Source: Rufibacter roseolus
GTDB taxonomy: Bacteria > Bacteroidota > Bacteroidia > Cytophagales > Hymenobacteraceae
Direction: 5' to 3'
DNA: 64,000 bases
Assembly (NCBI RefSeq): GCF_017916365.1
Contig: NZ_JAFMSU010000003.1
Span: 1 to 64,000, forward strand
Shown: positions 8,691-18,657 of the stretch, piece after piece
Layout: every line of letters starts with the position of its first letter
Position numbering within the stretch: the stretch's first letter is position 1
Translations under genes and position numbers: made by a program
Notes under the pieces: generated by a model
Told to the model about the DNA's origin: nothing
What the model saw: only the letters and a program-made list of their open reading frames with translations
Databases searched by the model: none

Positions 8691-11393
8691 TTATCTCACC
8701 ACCAGTTTCTCCACCTGTTTGCCTTTGTTCGTGTAGATCTCGGAAATGTAAAGTCCCGGAGCCAGGTTGGCGATGGACAGCTGCAATTCCATGGTTGGAG
8801 AGTACTGCTGGTTAAGAATTACTTTTCCACTTAAATCATGCAGGATTAGCCCGGTGATATTGCTTTGCAGGCCCACTACGTTCACCTTATCTGTGGCAGG
8901 ATTAGGGAACAAACGGACCATCTTTGGTTTAGAGGAAGTTCCCTCTTCCAGGGGCGCCGATCTAATCACGCCCGGATCGCGCCATGTGGTAAATCCATAG
9001 GCAGTTTTGCCTCCGGCAAAGGTAAAGCCCCCGGCTACCCAAAGTTGGTCTTCCAAACCCAGCATGCTGTACACAGATCCGTTCACGCCGCTGCCCATGG
9101 CTTTCCAGTCACCTGCCCGGTTCAGATAAGCCATCCCGTTTACCCCAGTAAGATCTCCGGCGTTTTGGAAAATCCCTCCCACAAATAGAAGCCCGTTGTG
9201 CCGATACACATTGGTAACGCCTACCACGGTACCACCACTTATATTACCCACTCCCTCCCACTTTCCATCACCGGTTCCTTTTACCAAAGCACCCGTGCTT
9301 ACCCCATTCACTCCGTTGAACAAACCTCCCACATAGAAGTTATCCTCATCCCAGATCATACTCCGGATCATGTGATTGAATTGCCCCACACTGCTCCAGT
9401 TTTGACCATCCCATTTAGACAGATCAGACATCTGGGTATCATTGCCGGGCAGCCGTATGCCTCCCCCGGCATAGAGCGCTCCTTCATGGTACAGAAGACT
9501 ATAAACCCTGCCGTTCAAATCAAGTCCGGGGCCCAAAGAGCTCCAGGCCCGACCATCCCATTTAGCGATGTTGGCAATCTGCAAGTCGGTTCCGTTGGAG
9601 TTGCCAGCCAGCTCCAGAAGGATTCCTGCTACATAAAGGTTAGTGCCATCAGTTGCCAGCGTGTATACTTCTGAGTTCTGATAACCACCTACTCCCCTTC
9701 CTAATGCGTGCCATTTCTGGCCATCCCACCGAGCCACATGGGAACCAACCGACCAATCATCAACGTCGGTGACGCTAAAAGAACCGCCCACGTACAGGTC
9801 ATCGCCAATAGTTACCATATCATTGATATTAGCGCCATTCAACCCGCCGGCAAGGGGTACCCAGTTTTTGCCGTTCCAGCGGGCAATGTTCTCTACCCTA
9901 TCGTGCCCTATTTTGGTGAATGACCCGGCCACGTACAATTCCCCTTTGTGCACCAGAAACTTTCTGATGTAACCATTAGCGGCAAAGAAAGGCTTCCCTG
10001 AAAAGGTACGCCATTTTAAGTCTAAGGTGGGGTTTGCAGGATCAAAAGGCGCGCGCGCCATGCCGTAAATTACGGAATCTCCCGCAAAAAGAGTGAACTC
10101 ACCGTCTATTTCGCCATGCACCATTCCATTGGCGGTAACCGAACCGCCAAACGTCATTATTTCATTTTCATGGATGAGCAAGTCGTTTACTCCAGCCAGT
10201 CCAGTACCAATTGGTCTAAAATCTTTATCCTTCGTATAGACTGCCACTCCATCTGCTTTTGTGCCCACCACATTGTCAAACTGCCCGCCAATATAGATGG
10301 AACCATTTACCACCTTGATGATTTTCACCTCGCCGCGCTCTACGCCAGACTTAATCCCGATGTTCTCCCCATTGGTAAAGGCAGACCAGGTTTTAGAATC
10401 TATATCATAACGGGCTAATCCATTGAGTGTCTTCCCGTCTATGGTTACAAACATACCGCCGGCCAATAAGGTATTACCACCTTCCTCCTCCAAAGCGAAA
10501 TGGAAAATTGGGGTATCTGCGCCTTGGTCAGTGGTCCCCATCTGGTGCCACTCCCCGTTTTGGTAGTAGGCTACGTTTTTCAAAGCTTTTCTACCAACCT
10601 GGCTAAAAACCCCGCTTATGAAAAGCTTATCGCCGTGCAGGAAAGAGGCAGATACGCCTCCGTCTGAACCGCCGGCCAGACCCGCCCACTTCGTCCCATC
10701 CCAAACCGCAATGTTGCCGGTGCCTTCCACTCCGTCCACGTTGGTGAAACTACCTGATATGTACAGTTTACCGTTCTCTTCATCTGATATAAAATCTTGC
10801 ACAAAACCAGAGGCAAGCCCAGGGCTCTGGGGATTGTTGCTGACCGGGTGCCACTGGTTGCCATCCCATCTGGCTATACCGTATGCTTTTACTTTGCCTA
10901 CTGCCTTGTAGTAACCTCCGGCATACAACTGGCCCTGGTGCCAAACCAAGGCAGCAACGGGGCCATTAAACCCGTCTCCCACTGGGTGCCATTTCTGACC
11001 ATCCCACATGGCCACATTCCTGGCCCTGGCATTCCCTATGGTGGTGAACTCACCGGCTGCATATATTTTATCTCCTACCTCCAGAACGCTTATAATATTT
11101 CCATCTGTCCCGCTAAGGCCATAGTTCTCACTCCAGAACTGGTCACCCTCTACCTCAATATTCTTGAAGTTTGCCGAAGAAGGCGTAATCAGAGCATCTG
11201 CAAAGGGCAAATTCTGAGGTTGAGAGAAATCCCTTTGCACTTGCAGGGAGGCTTTCCCGCTCTTTCTGAGTTTGTAGAGTTCCTGTGGGTTCCAGGTCTG
11301 CGCACTAATGTTTTCCCCGGAAAGGAAAAGCACACCTAGCATCAAAATGAATAACCCAAGCGGTCTGCGAGACTTGTAAAGTTCTTTTATCAT
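8691..11393 (-). CDS. Secreted propeller-like repeat protein with T9SS tail
   Basis: A 900-residue exported protein. A signal peptide ('LFILMLGVLFLSGENISAQ') is followed by about 14 repeats of roughly 50 residues built on 'IARWDGNQWHPV...LYVGGSF', which resemble kelch or beta-propeller blades. The last 75 residues begin 'VRLFPNPATDKVNVVGL' and end 'KQVEKLVVR', a type A type IX secretion C-terminal sorting domain. The protein should therefore cross the outer membrane and be anchored or released at the surface. I chose ATG at 11391-11393 because the longer frame would bury the signal peptide. The binding target is unknown. Confidence 0.88.
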   Translation of the reverse strand: MIKELYKSRRPLGLFILMLGVLFLSGENISAQTWNPQELYKLRKSGKASLQVQRDFSQPQNLPFADALITPSSANFKNIEVEGDQFWSENYGLSGTDGNIISVLEVGDKIYAAGEFTTIGNARARNVAMWDGQKWHPVGDGFNGPVAALVWHQGQLYAGGYYKAVGKVKAYGIARWDGNQWHPVSNNPQSPGLASGFVQDFISDEENGKLYISGSFTNVDGVEGTGNIAVWDGTKWAGLAGGSDGGVSASFLHGDKLFISGVFSQVGRKALKNVAYYQNGEWHQMGTTDQGADTPIFHFALEEEGGNTLLAGGMFVTIDGKTLNGLARYDIDSKTWSAFTNGENIGIKSGVERGEVKIIKVVNGSIYIGGQFDNVVGTKADGVAVYTKDKDFRPIGTGLAGVNDLLIHENEIMTFGGSVTANGMVHGEIDGEFTLFAGDSVIYGMARAPFDPANPTLDLKWRTFSGKPFFAANGYIRKFLVHKGELYVAGSFTKIGHDRVENIARWNGKNWVPLAGGLNGANINDMVTIGDDLYVGGSFSVTDVDDWSVGSHVARWDGQKWHALGRGVGGYQNSEVYTLATDGTNLYVAGILLELAGNSNGTDLQIANIAKWDGRAWSSLGPGLDLNGRVYSLLYHEGALYAGGGIRLPGNDTQMSDLSKWDGQNWSSVGQFNHMIRSMIWDEDNFYVGGLFNGVNGVSTGALVKGTGDGKWEGVGNISGGTVVGVTNVYRHNGLLFVGGIFQNAGDLTGVNGMAYLNRAGDWKAMGSGVNGSVYSMLGLEDQLWVAGGFTFAGGKTAYGFTTWRDPGVIRSAPLEEGTSSKPKMVRLFPNPATDKVNVVGLQSNITGLILHDLSGKVILNQQYSPTMELQLSIANLAPGLYISEIYTNKGKQVEKLVVR

Positions 11394-11541
11394 AGGGCTT
11401 AATGCGGGAAGAATGAGGATTGGATTTCTTGTACAGACAGAGAATAAACCTGTTTCCCCTAACACCAATCCCAAAATCAATGCTATTGCTTTTGCAGAAC
11501 ACCTGAAAAGCTGTTGGAATAGTTGAGGTTGGCACAAACAA

Positions 11542-11573
11542 AAAGCCCAGTCCATGGCTGGACTGGGCTTTTG
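11542..11573. terminator. Terminator after amino-acid permease
   Basis: AAAAGCCCAGTCC (11542-11554) pairs perfectly over 13 bp with GGACTGGGCTTTT (11561-11573). It lies 22 bases beyond the permease stop on the minus strand. Confidence 0.85.
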
Positions 11574-11594
11574 AAAGTATGAAAACGAGGCTTA

Positions 11595-13145
11595 TTACAG
11601 GTTTTGTTCTTTCCGGATAACGCTGTTTTTCTTTCCGTAAACAAAGTAGATAATAATACCAATGGCCATCCAGCCCAGCAGACGGTACCAGGTCTCGGCA
11701 GGAAGACCGGCCATCATGCCAAGGCAAACCAGAATACCCAGAATAGGCACCAACGGCACCAACGGGGTTTTAAACGGACGCGGACGGTTAGGCTCTTTCA
11801 CGCGCAGGTACCAAACGCCGGCACACACAATCACGAAGGCCAACAGCGTTCCGATGGACACCAGGTGACCCAGTTCATCCACGGAGAAAGCACCCGCTAC
11901 CAAGGCACAGATAAGGCCGGTTAAGATGGTACTCACGTGCGGAGTTCTGAATTTTGGGTGCAGTTTACCAAAAATAGGAGGTAAAAGACCATCATTGGCC
12001 ATGGTGTAGAAGATACGTGGTTGAGACATCAACATCACCAACATCACCGAAGAAAGACCGGCAATTGCCCCAATCTTGATCAAATCACGCAGGAAAGTGT
12101 AACCAGTTTTCTCAATACCGATGGCAATAGGCTCAGCTACGTTCAGCTGGCTGTAGTGCACCATGGCAGTCAAAATACCAGATACCAGAATGTAAAGAAT
12201 AGTACAGATAACCAGTGAACCTAAGATCCCAATTGGCATGTCTTTCTGCGGGTTCTTGGCTTCCTGGGCAGTTGTAGAAACGGCATCAAACCCAATGTAG
12301 GCGAAGAAGATTACCCCGGCAGCTCTGATTACGCCGCTCCATCCGTACTCTCCAAAACCACCTTTGTTCTCAGGAAGAAAAGGAGTCCAGTTTTCTGAAG
12401 CTTCAGCTGAGTGACCAAACAGGTAGTTGGCCCCGGCCAGAATGAACAGGATCACAACCCCCACTTTAATGATAACTGCAATATTGTTAACCTTGGCAGA
12501 CTCACTCATGCCACGCACCAACAAAATAGTTACCAACGTGATGGCAATGGCTGCCACCAGGTTGAAGATACCGGTTGCGTGCGGCAAAGTGGCAATATCC
12601 ACGCCTTCAGAGGCCAGAGAAGTGGTTAATTGCTCGGTTATTCTAACCCAGGCATTGTTCTTTTCAATAAACACCATCTCCACACCAGAAGCGCTGCTCC
12701 ATTGCGGCGGTATGTTAACACCCAAATCTCTCAGGAAAGACACCACGTAACCAGACCAACCCACCGCAACAGTGGCCGCCCCGAAGAGGTATTCCAGAAT
12801 CAAATCCCACCCGATGATCCAGGCCACAAACTCGCCCAAGGTGGCGTAGCCGTAGGTGTAGGCAGAACCGGCAATCGGAATCATGGAAGCGAATTCAGCG
12901 TAGCAAAGACCGGCGAAAGCACAGCCTAAACCAGCCAGGATAAATGCCAGCACAATGGCTGGCCCAGTGTACTGTGCAGCCGCACTACCCGTTAACACGA
13001 AGATACCCGTCCCGATGATAGCCCCCACCCCTAAGGCGATAAGGTTACCCGGACCAAGGGTTCTTTTCAGGTTGTGCGCCCCTTCACTAAAGGCGTCAGC
13101 GCTAAGCTTGTCAATTGACTTCCTAGCGAAAAGTTGGTTTGCCAT
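11595..13145 (-). CDS. APC-family amino acid permease
   Basis: A 516-residue inner-membrane amino-acid transporter of the APC superfamily (cationic amino-acid transporter-like). The N-terminal 'LGPGNLIALGVGAIIGTGIFVLTG' region is the typical first helix with its unwound GxG substrate site, and 'FFAYIGFDAVSTTAQEAKNPQKD' is the family's signature sixth-helix segment. Around 12-14 hydrophobic helices are apparent. ATG at 13143-13145 ('MANQLFARKS') is preferred; the 28 upstream codons are not family-like. The gene is monocistronic with a strong terminator, and diverges from sbcD across 609 bases. Confidence 0.92.
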   Translation of the reverse strand: MANQLFARKSIDKLSADAFSEGAHNLKRTLGPGNLIALGVGAIIGTGIFVLTGSAAAQYTGPAIVLAFILAGLGCAFAGLCYAEFASMIPIAGSAYTYGYATLGEFVAWIIGWDLILEYLFGAATVAVGWSGYVVSFLRDLGVNIPPQWSSASGVEMVFIEKNNAWVRITEQLTTSLASEGVDIATLPHATGIFNLVAAIAITLVTILLVRGMSESAKVNNIAVIIKVGVVILFILAGANYLFGHSAEASENWTPFLPENKGGFGEYGWSGVIRAAGVIFFAYIGFDAVSTTAQEAKNPQKDMPIGILGSLVICTILYILVSGILTAMVHYSQLNVAEPIAIGIEKTGYTFLRDLIKIGAIAGLSSVMLVMLMSQPRIFYTMANDGLLPPIFGKLHPKFRTPHVSTILTGLICALVAGAFSVDELGHLVSIGTLLAFVIVCAGVWYLRVKEPNRPRPFKTPLVPLVPILGILVCLGMMAGLPAETWYRLLGWMAIGIIIYFVYGKKNSVIRKEQNL

Positions 13146-13754
13146 AAAATGCGTAAAAGTTAGGGAATAGTTTGTTTGTTGTTCGCTTTGTAAAAGGCTT
13201 GAAGGGGCTAATATAAGTACTTTTCGCAAGAAGCCATGCAGGCGCTTCTATTTGGCGGGTGCTTTCCCCGCAAATGCCTCCAGCCCAGGCGGGCGTTTTT
13301 ATAGCCGTTTTCTGAAAATCAGGTCAGAAACAGGTCTTCTTTTTCCTGCATTTCAGGGTGGCTCAGGATTTCAATTACTTTGTTTCCAAGAGTATAATCA
13401 CCAAAAGCAGCATTCGGGCACTTTCCTTTGGCGGTCATTTATTCAAACGCTTCCGGCAGAAGCACACGCAAGCGGTATTCACCCTCCAGGCTTCTGCGGC
13501 AAAGGCGATAAATACGGCAATCCAACTTTTGCCAGGCGCCTTGCCAGGCTGCATGCATCCATCCTTCAGGATGAATTGTTACGCTGGCCCGGCTTTGTGA
13601 TACAGGTTCTCACCCAAACCCTTATACGGTTATGGCCTGTTTTTCGGGAAAGGGCGGCACAATGTATTTTAGGTTTTTCCTGTCAGCGGGGTCTTTTTAA
13701 TTGTGGCCGCTTTTGTATCTTCGGGCTACCATGCAAGAGAGGAACCGCGGCAAG
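13146..13754. other. Divergent intergenic region, permease/sbcD
   Basis: It contains a copy of the dispersed palindrome around 13303-13335 and a TATCTTCG box at 13716-13723, which could be the -7 element for sbcD. An open frame at 13252-13758 has no recognisable motif and overlaps sbcD; I consider it spurious. Confidence 0.5.
13303..13335. repeat. Dispersed palindrome copy
   Basis: GCCGTTTTCTGAAAATCAGG followed by TCAGAAAC matches the element core (GTTTTCTGAAAA plus AGG.C.GAAAC). The left outer arm is degenerate. Confidence 0.5.
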
Positions 13755-15014
13755 ATGAGAGTATTACATACGGCAGACTGGCACTTGGGCCAGCGCCTGG
13801 CCAACCAGGAACGCACCGAGGAACATCGGGCTTTTCTCAACTGGCTCTGCCAGACTATCTGCGAAGAGAAGATTGACCTCCTACTCATTGCCGGCGATGT
13901 CTTTGATACAGGTTTCCCCTCCAACACGGCCCTAAAACTGTACTATGATTTCCTGCGCGAAGTAAAAGGCACCTGCTGCCGCGAGCTGGTCATCATTGGC
14001 GGAAACCATGACTCCGTTTCCACCCTTAACGCACCGGCCGAACTGCTGCGCCATTTCAACGTGCACGTGGTAGGCGGTGCCCCCGCTCAGCCCCAGGACC
14101 AAGTCATTGTGCTATCCGATGAGGAAAACCAACCCAAAGCCGTGGTCTGCGCCGTTCCTTTCCTAAGAGACAAAGACGTGCGCCTCTCGGTACCCGGTGA
14201 GACCGGCGAAGAGCGGGAAGCCCGCCTCAAGCAGGGTATCTGCGACCATTACCAGAAATTGGTACCGCTTATCCAGGAGTTCAAGCAGCAGGGCGTGCCG
14301 GTCTTGGCCACAGGCCATTTGTTTGCCGCCGGCGGCAGCGCCTCAGACAGCGAGAAGGAAATCCACGTGGGCAACCTGGGCCAGATCTGCGGCGACCAGT
14401 TTCCCGCCGAGTTTGACTACGTTGCCTTGGGCCACTTGCACCGTCCGCAGGTAGTGAACAAGATGCCGCACATCCGCTACAGCGGCTCGCCCATTCCGCT
14501 GAGCTTCTCTGAAATCACCGACCGCAAGCAGGTGGTGGTCCTTGATTTTGAAGATGGCCAGCTCAGCGATATTCGGGAAATAGAGATTCCGTGCTGGCGC
14601 AAACTGGTTCGGTTCAAAGGCACCATTGACGAGGTGCTGCCCAAGGTGATCGCGTATGACAACGCCGACCGTCCTTACCCGGCCTGGGCCGAGGTACAGC
14701 TCCAGTACGAGCACAACCTGCACGACCACACCGGCAAACTCCAGGAGGTCTTCGCGAAGCATTCCCAGATTCAGTTGCTCATCCATCGGCCGCTGCGCAC
14801 CATTGACACCCAGACCTTGGACCAGCAGGTTCAACCCGAGCAGGACCTGGCTGACCTGAAGCCCAAAGAGGTTTTCCTGAAAAAGTGCGAAGAAGCCCTT
14901 GAAGCCGACAGCTACCAGAACCTACTCTCCACCTTTGATGAACTGCTGGAGCTCATGCCCCAGATGCAGGAAGAGTCGCTGGAAACCTCGGCTTCTGAGC
15001 TCAAGGTGCTCTAG
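13755..15014 (+). CDS. Exonuclease subunit SbcD
   Basis: A 419-residue Mre11-type metallophosphoesterase, the nuclease subunit that with the SMC-like ATPase SbcC trims hairpins and blocked DNA ends. Metal-binding motifs in order: 'TADWHLGQ' (Asp8, His10), 'LIAGDVFDTG', 'IGGNHDS', 'GHLF' and 'ALGHLHRPQ'. The start at 13755 puts the DxH motif at the usual distance from the N-terminus; ATG at 13731 is possible. In most genomes sbcC follows directly, but here a palindrome copy and then catalase follow, so the SbcC partner must be encoded elsewhere. Confidence 0.93.
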   Translation: MRVLHTADWHLGQRLANQERTEEHRAFLNWLCQTICEEKIDLLLIAGDVFDTGFPSNTALKLYYDFLREVKGTCCRELVIIGGNHDSVSTLNAPAELLRHFNVHVVGGAPAQPQDQVIVLSDEENQPKAVVCAVPFLRDKDVRLSVPGETGEEREARLKQGICDHYQKLVPLIQEFKQQGVPVLATGHLFAAGGSASDSEKEIHVGNLGQICGDQFPAEFDYVALGHLHRPQVVNKMPHIRYSGSPIPLSFSEITDRKQVVVLDFEDGQLSDIREIEIPCWRKLVRFKGTIDEVLPKVIAYDNADRPYPAWAEVQLQYEHNLHDHTGKLQEVFAKHSQIQLLIHRPLRTIDTQTLDQQVQPEQDLADLKPKEVFLKKCEEALEADSYQNLLSTFDELLELMPQMQEESLETSASELKVL

Positions 15015-15422
15015 CCACCCGGCCTTTCTTAAAAACAAGCAGCAAACACCTTTTCTGTTTCAAGGCTGATTTCACCGAAACAGCCTTGAAACGCTATTCC
15101 CATTCTGGTCTATTCTAAGGCCAGTGAGATAAAATTCCTGGTAACACACCAGGGACAGCCATCGGCTTGGCAAATCCTTCAGGGTATTGCCATGTCCCTA
15201 TCCGCCTTTGCTCTTTTACAAGCGACTTGCCACCCATTATAGATGCCTCCTATAAAGTAATAGCTATTATCAATTTGATAAATAAAGGCCAATCCGGGAC
15301 CTTTAGACCTACAATCTTGGGTGTTTTACTTGCAGGAGGTTAGCAAAGAGATCCCTTTTGGCAAAACTTACTCATCTGTACCGCGTTAATATTATTTATC
15401 ATCCTTAATCACCAGTCATTCT
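15015..15422. other. Gene-free stretch before catalase
   Basis: Only the palindrome copy at 15057-15092 stands out. No clear TAnnTTTG box was found upstream of the catalase start, although an OxyR-like or other oxidative-stress control would be expected. Confidence 0.5.
15057..15092. repeat. Dispersed palindrome copy, perfect 12-bp arms
   Basis: GTTTCAAGGCTG (15057-15068) is the exact reverse complement of CAGCCTTGAAAC (15081-15092), around the centre ATTTCACCGAAA. It lies 42 bases after the sbcD stop and could act as a terminator or processing structure. Confidence 0.7.
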
Positions 15423-17042
15423 ATGGAAAAAGATCAAAATCAATCCAATGGTCAATCTGGAAGCAACCATGCCAGCAACGGTCAGGAGAGGCAAAACCTC
15501 ACTACCCGGCAGGGGCATCCGGTTACAGACAACCAGAACCTCCGGACGATAGGTGCCCGTGGCCCTGCTACGCTGGAGAACTATCACTTCATTGAGAAAA
15601 TAAGCCATTTTGACCGGGAGCGGATTCCTGAGCGTGTTGTGCACGCCCGAGGCGCCGGAGCCCACGGTGTTTTTGAAGCCTATGGTACTGTAGGCGGAGA
15701 GCCTATTGCTAAATATACCCGTGCCAAACTGTTCCAGGAAAAAGGAAAGAAAACCGATGTATTCGTGCGTTTCTCTACAGTAGGTCACGGCGGTCACTCG
15801 CCGGAGACTTTGCGCGACCCCCGCGGTTTTGCGGTTAAATTCTACACCGAGGACGGAAACTGGGATCTGGTGGGCAACAACCTTAAGATCTTCTTCATTA
15901 GGGATGCCATGAAATTCCCAGACCTGATCCACTCCCAGAAACCAGACCCGGTAACTAATATTCAGAGCGGCGAGCGCATCTTTGACTTCATCGCCAACAC
16001 CCCTGAGTCCACCCACATGGCGACCTTCCTGTTCTCGCCCTGGGGCATTCCGGCCAACTACCGGCAGATGCAGGGCTCAGGCGTGAACACTTACAAATGG
16101 GTGAACGCCAACGGAGAGGCCGTTCTTGTGAAATACCACTGGGAGCCGTTACAAGGCATCCGGAACCTGACCCAAGCTGAGGCCCAGGAAATCCAGGGCA
16201 AAAACTTCAACCACGCCACCCAGGACCTGTTTGATGCTATCAAAGAGGGCAACTTCCCAGAGTGGGAACTGTGCGTGCAGATCATGAGCGACGATGAGCA
16301 CCCAGAACTGGACTTCGATCCGTTGGATGACACCAAACTGTGGCCAATTGAGCAGTTCCCCTTCCTGCCAGTGGGCAAGATGACTTTGAACCGCAACCCC
16401 GTGGATTACTTCAACGAAGTAGAGCAGGCCGCCTTCGGGACCGGTGTGCTGGTAGACGGGCTGGAGTTCTCAGATGATAAAATGCTGCAGGGCCGTACCT
16501 TCTCCTACTCAGACACCCAGCGTTACCGTGTAGGACCAAACTACCTGCAATTGCCTATCAACGCGCCAAAAGCCAAGGTGGCCACAAACCAGCGCGGCGG
16601 CCAGATGTCTTTCCACACTGATTTTGGCGAAGGTCAGAATCCGCACATCAACTACGAGCCCTCTACTTTGGGCAACATCAAGGAGGCCCCTAAAGCCGGC
16701 AAAGATTACCAACCACGCTACGAAGCCAACCTGGTGCGCCAGAAAATTGACCGTACCAACGACTTCAAGCAGGCCGGCGATACCTACCGCAACTTCCAGG
16801 ACTGGGAGCGCGACGACCTTATCACCAACCTGGTGAACACCCTGGCTACCGCCGATAAGCGCATCCAGGACAAAATGATTGAGCACTTCACCCTCGCCGA
16901 CGAAGATTACGGCCGCAGAGTACGGGAAGGCTTGGCCAAAACTACCAAGTCCCAGGATGACAAAGGCCCGATCGGGGCAATATCTCCTCAGGAAGGTATA
17001 GACCAAGCCAAACAAGTGTCACATCCGGCAGATCCTTATTAA
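15423..17042 (+). CDS. Monofunctional haem catalase, small-subunit clade
   Basis: A 539-residue catalase that dismutates hydrogen peroxide. The catalytic His74 lies in '[13 protein letters not shown]', the active-site Asn in '[18 protein letters not shown]', and the proximal haem ligand Tyr362 in '[14 protein letters not shown]'. Length and the absence of a C-terminal flavodoxin-like domain indicate a small-subunit, probably NADPH-binding, clade 3 enzyme. The first 40 residues are Gln/Asn-rich and extend beyond the conserved core. No signal peptide is present, so it is cytoplasmic. It is monocistronic with its own terminator. Confidence 0.96.
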   Translation: MEKDQNQSNGQSGSNHASNGQERQNLTTRQGHPVTDNQNLRTIGARGPATLENYHFIEKISHFDRERIPERVVHARGAGAHGVFEAYGTVGGEPIAKYTRAKLFQEKGKKTDVFVRFSTVGHGGHSPETLRDPRGFAVKFYTEDGNWDLVGNNLKIFFIRDAMKFPDLIHSQKPDPVTNIQSGERIFDFIANTPESTHMATFLFSPWGIPANYRQMQGSGVNTYKWVNANGEAVLVKYHWEPLQGIRNLTQAEAQEIQGKNFNHATQDLFDAIKEGNFPEWELCVQIMSDDEHPELDFDPLDDTKLWPIEQFPFLPVGKMTLNRNPVDYFNEVEQAAFGTGVLVDGLEFSDDKMLQGRTFSYSDTQRYRVGPNYLQLPINAPKAKVATNQRGGQMSFHTDFGEGQNPHINYEPSTLGNIKEAPKAGKDYQPRYEANLVRQKIDRTNDFKQAGDTYRNFQDWERDDLITNLVNTLATADKRIQDKMIEHFTLADEDYGRRVREGLAKTTKSQDDKGPIGAISPQEGIDQAKQVSHPADPY

Positions 17043-17525
17043 TCTGTTTTTTGAAATTCAGGTCAAAAACGGCTACCTCTTGTAGGTGGCCGTTTATTTT
17101 TTCAGGCGGAGTGAAACTCAAACCTGCCATCTCCTGGCGTGCGCCTACCCCCAAGAGGGGAATTTTTCTACAAAGTAAAGGGCCTAGCTCTGCTTTATAT
17201 TTATATAGTTTTCCTCAATATAGAGTTATACTCAACATCGGTCTGTCCCTTTACAGACCGAAAGACAAACTGAAAGCCAGCCTTCTAATCTTTGGCCTAT
17301 CAGGGGACAGGCTAAGGATTAAGAAACAAAATGGGCTATGGGAACGGTATGGGAAGGGAAACAAGCCTAAACATCCCCAATGCGTGGAAGCCCACTCTGC
17401 CGGAATTCTCCTCCTGTGAGAGGCAGGGGTGGGTTCTCATGTCAAGCCGAACATCCTTGCCCAAAAACCTTCTCCTTTTACCGGCTTTTGTTTCCTTTGC
17501 AGAGAGAACCTATCACCTACCCTAT
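17043..17525. other. Gene-free stretch after catalase
   Basis: It contains a degenerate palindrome copy (17044-17072), the catalase terminator, and a TTCCTTTG box at 17492-17499 that may be part of the next gene's promoter. No gene is recognised. Confidence 0.5.
17067..17103 (+). terminator. Catalase terminator
   Basis: AAACGGCTACC (17067-17077) pairs with GGTGGCCGTTT (17085-17095) with one G-U pair, followed by a T-rich run. Confidence 0.75.
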
Positions 17526-18461
17526 ATGCAGAAAGAAGATCTGCTTGCCACGCAAGCCAGAATAACACCCCTTATCCACCGGACCCCGGTCCTTACCTCC
17601 CGACTGCTTAATGAAATCTCCGGCGCAGAGGTATTTTTCAAGTGTGAGAATTTCCAGCGGATGGGCGCTTTCAAAATGCGGGGCGCCGTGAATGCCGTGC
17701 TGCAGCTCTCTGAGGAACAGAAAACACAGGGCGTGGTCACCCACTCCTCCGGTAACTTTGCGCAGGCTTTGGCGCTGGCGGCCCAGAGCATTGGCGTGAA
17801 AGCCTACATTGTGATGCCAGAGAATGCTCCGCAGGTAAAGAAAGACGCGGTGCGCGGCTACGGTGGCGAGATCATTGAATGCGCCTCCAACCCCATCGCG
17901 CGGGAAGAAGTGGCCGCCCAGGTAGAAAAAGAGACCGGGGCTTATTTCATTCACCCGTCTAATGACAAAGACGTGATTCTGGGCCAGGGCACGGCGGCCA
18001 TGGAACTGCTGGAAGAACAACCTGATCTCCGCTATATCTTCTCTCCGGTGGGCGGCGGCGGACTCATTGGCGGCACGGCGCTGGCGGCTCATTTCTTCGG
18101 GAGAGACTGCAAGGTGGTTGGCGGTGAGCCTTTTGAAGCCGATGATGCGTACCGTTCCCTAATTAGCGGGCAGATAGAATCAAATGACACCACCCACACC
18201 CTGGCCGATGGCCTCAGAACCCAGCTAGGCGACATCAACTTCCCCATCATCCGGCAACACGTGGAAAAGATCATCAGGGTAGAGGAAAAAGAGATCATCT
18301 CGGCCCTGAGGCTCATCTGGGAACGCCTAAAGATTGTGGTGGAGCCCTCCAGCGCCGTGGCTTTGGCCGCCCTGTTGCGGAACAAGGAAGATTACGCCGG
18401 GCAGAAAGTGGGGGTGATTTTATCCGGGGGAAATGTTGACGTAGGCAACTTACCGTTTTAG
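17526..18461 (+). CDS. PLP-dependent serine/threonine ammonia-lyase or racemase
   Basis: A 311-residue fold-type II pyridoxal-phosphate enzyme. Lys50 in 'MGAFKMRGA' is the Schiff-base lysine, 'SSGNFAQA' binds the substrate carboxylate and 'SPVGGGGLIGG' holds the cofactor phosphate. There is no C-terminal ACT domain, so it is not the feedback-inhibited biosynthetic IlvA. It is closer to catabolic threonine dehydratases, serine racemase or threo-3-hydroxyaspartate ammonia-lyase, and the substrate cannot be chosen by eye. ATG at 17526 ('MQKEDLL') matches the family N-terminus; 65 upstream codons of open frame are unlike the family. The stop codon sits inside a dispersed palindrome. Confidence 0.9.
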   Translation: MQKEDLLATQARITPLIHRTPVLTSRLLNEISGAEVFFKCENFQRMGAFKMRGAVNAVLQLSEEQKTQGVVTHSSGNFAQALALAAQSIGVKAYIVMPENAPQVKKDAVRGYGGEIIECASNPIAREEVAAQVEKETGAYFIHPSNDKDVILGQGTAAMELLEEQPDLRYIFSPVGGGGLIGGTALAAHFFGRDCKVVGGEPFEADDAYRSLISGQIESNDTTHTLADGLRTQLGDINFPIIRQHVEKIIRVEEKEIISALRLIWERLKIVVEPSSAVALAALLRNKEDYAGQKVGVILSGGNVDVGNLPF

Positions 18462-18490
18462 GGCCGCTTTAAGAAAAAAGGCCCTAAACG
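18454..18490. repeat. Dispersed palindrome copy containing a stop codon
   Basis: CGTTTTAGGGCC (18454-18465) and GGCCCTAAACG (18480-18490) form near-perfect arms. The TAG stop of the ammonia-lyase gene (18459-18461) is part of the left arm, so the element abuts or overlaps the coding sequence. Confidence 0.75.
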
Positions 18491-18657
18491 CCTTGAAACA
18501 TCGGCTTTCCAGTAAGTTGGTTTACTGTAGAACAGCACCTGTGTAGCAGGCTTTTGGCTTCTCAGGCTAGCTGAACTCAAAAAGGAACAAATCTCTGCGG
18601 CATTCTTCCCGTATCTTTAAATTCACCTCATCCATCCGTAACACAAAAAATAAGATT

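Noticed and set aside
13252-13758. 168-codon open frame upstream of sbcD
   Set aside because: It overlaps sbcD, crosses a palindrome copy, and has no recognisable domain or coding-like composition.
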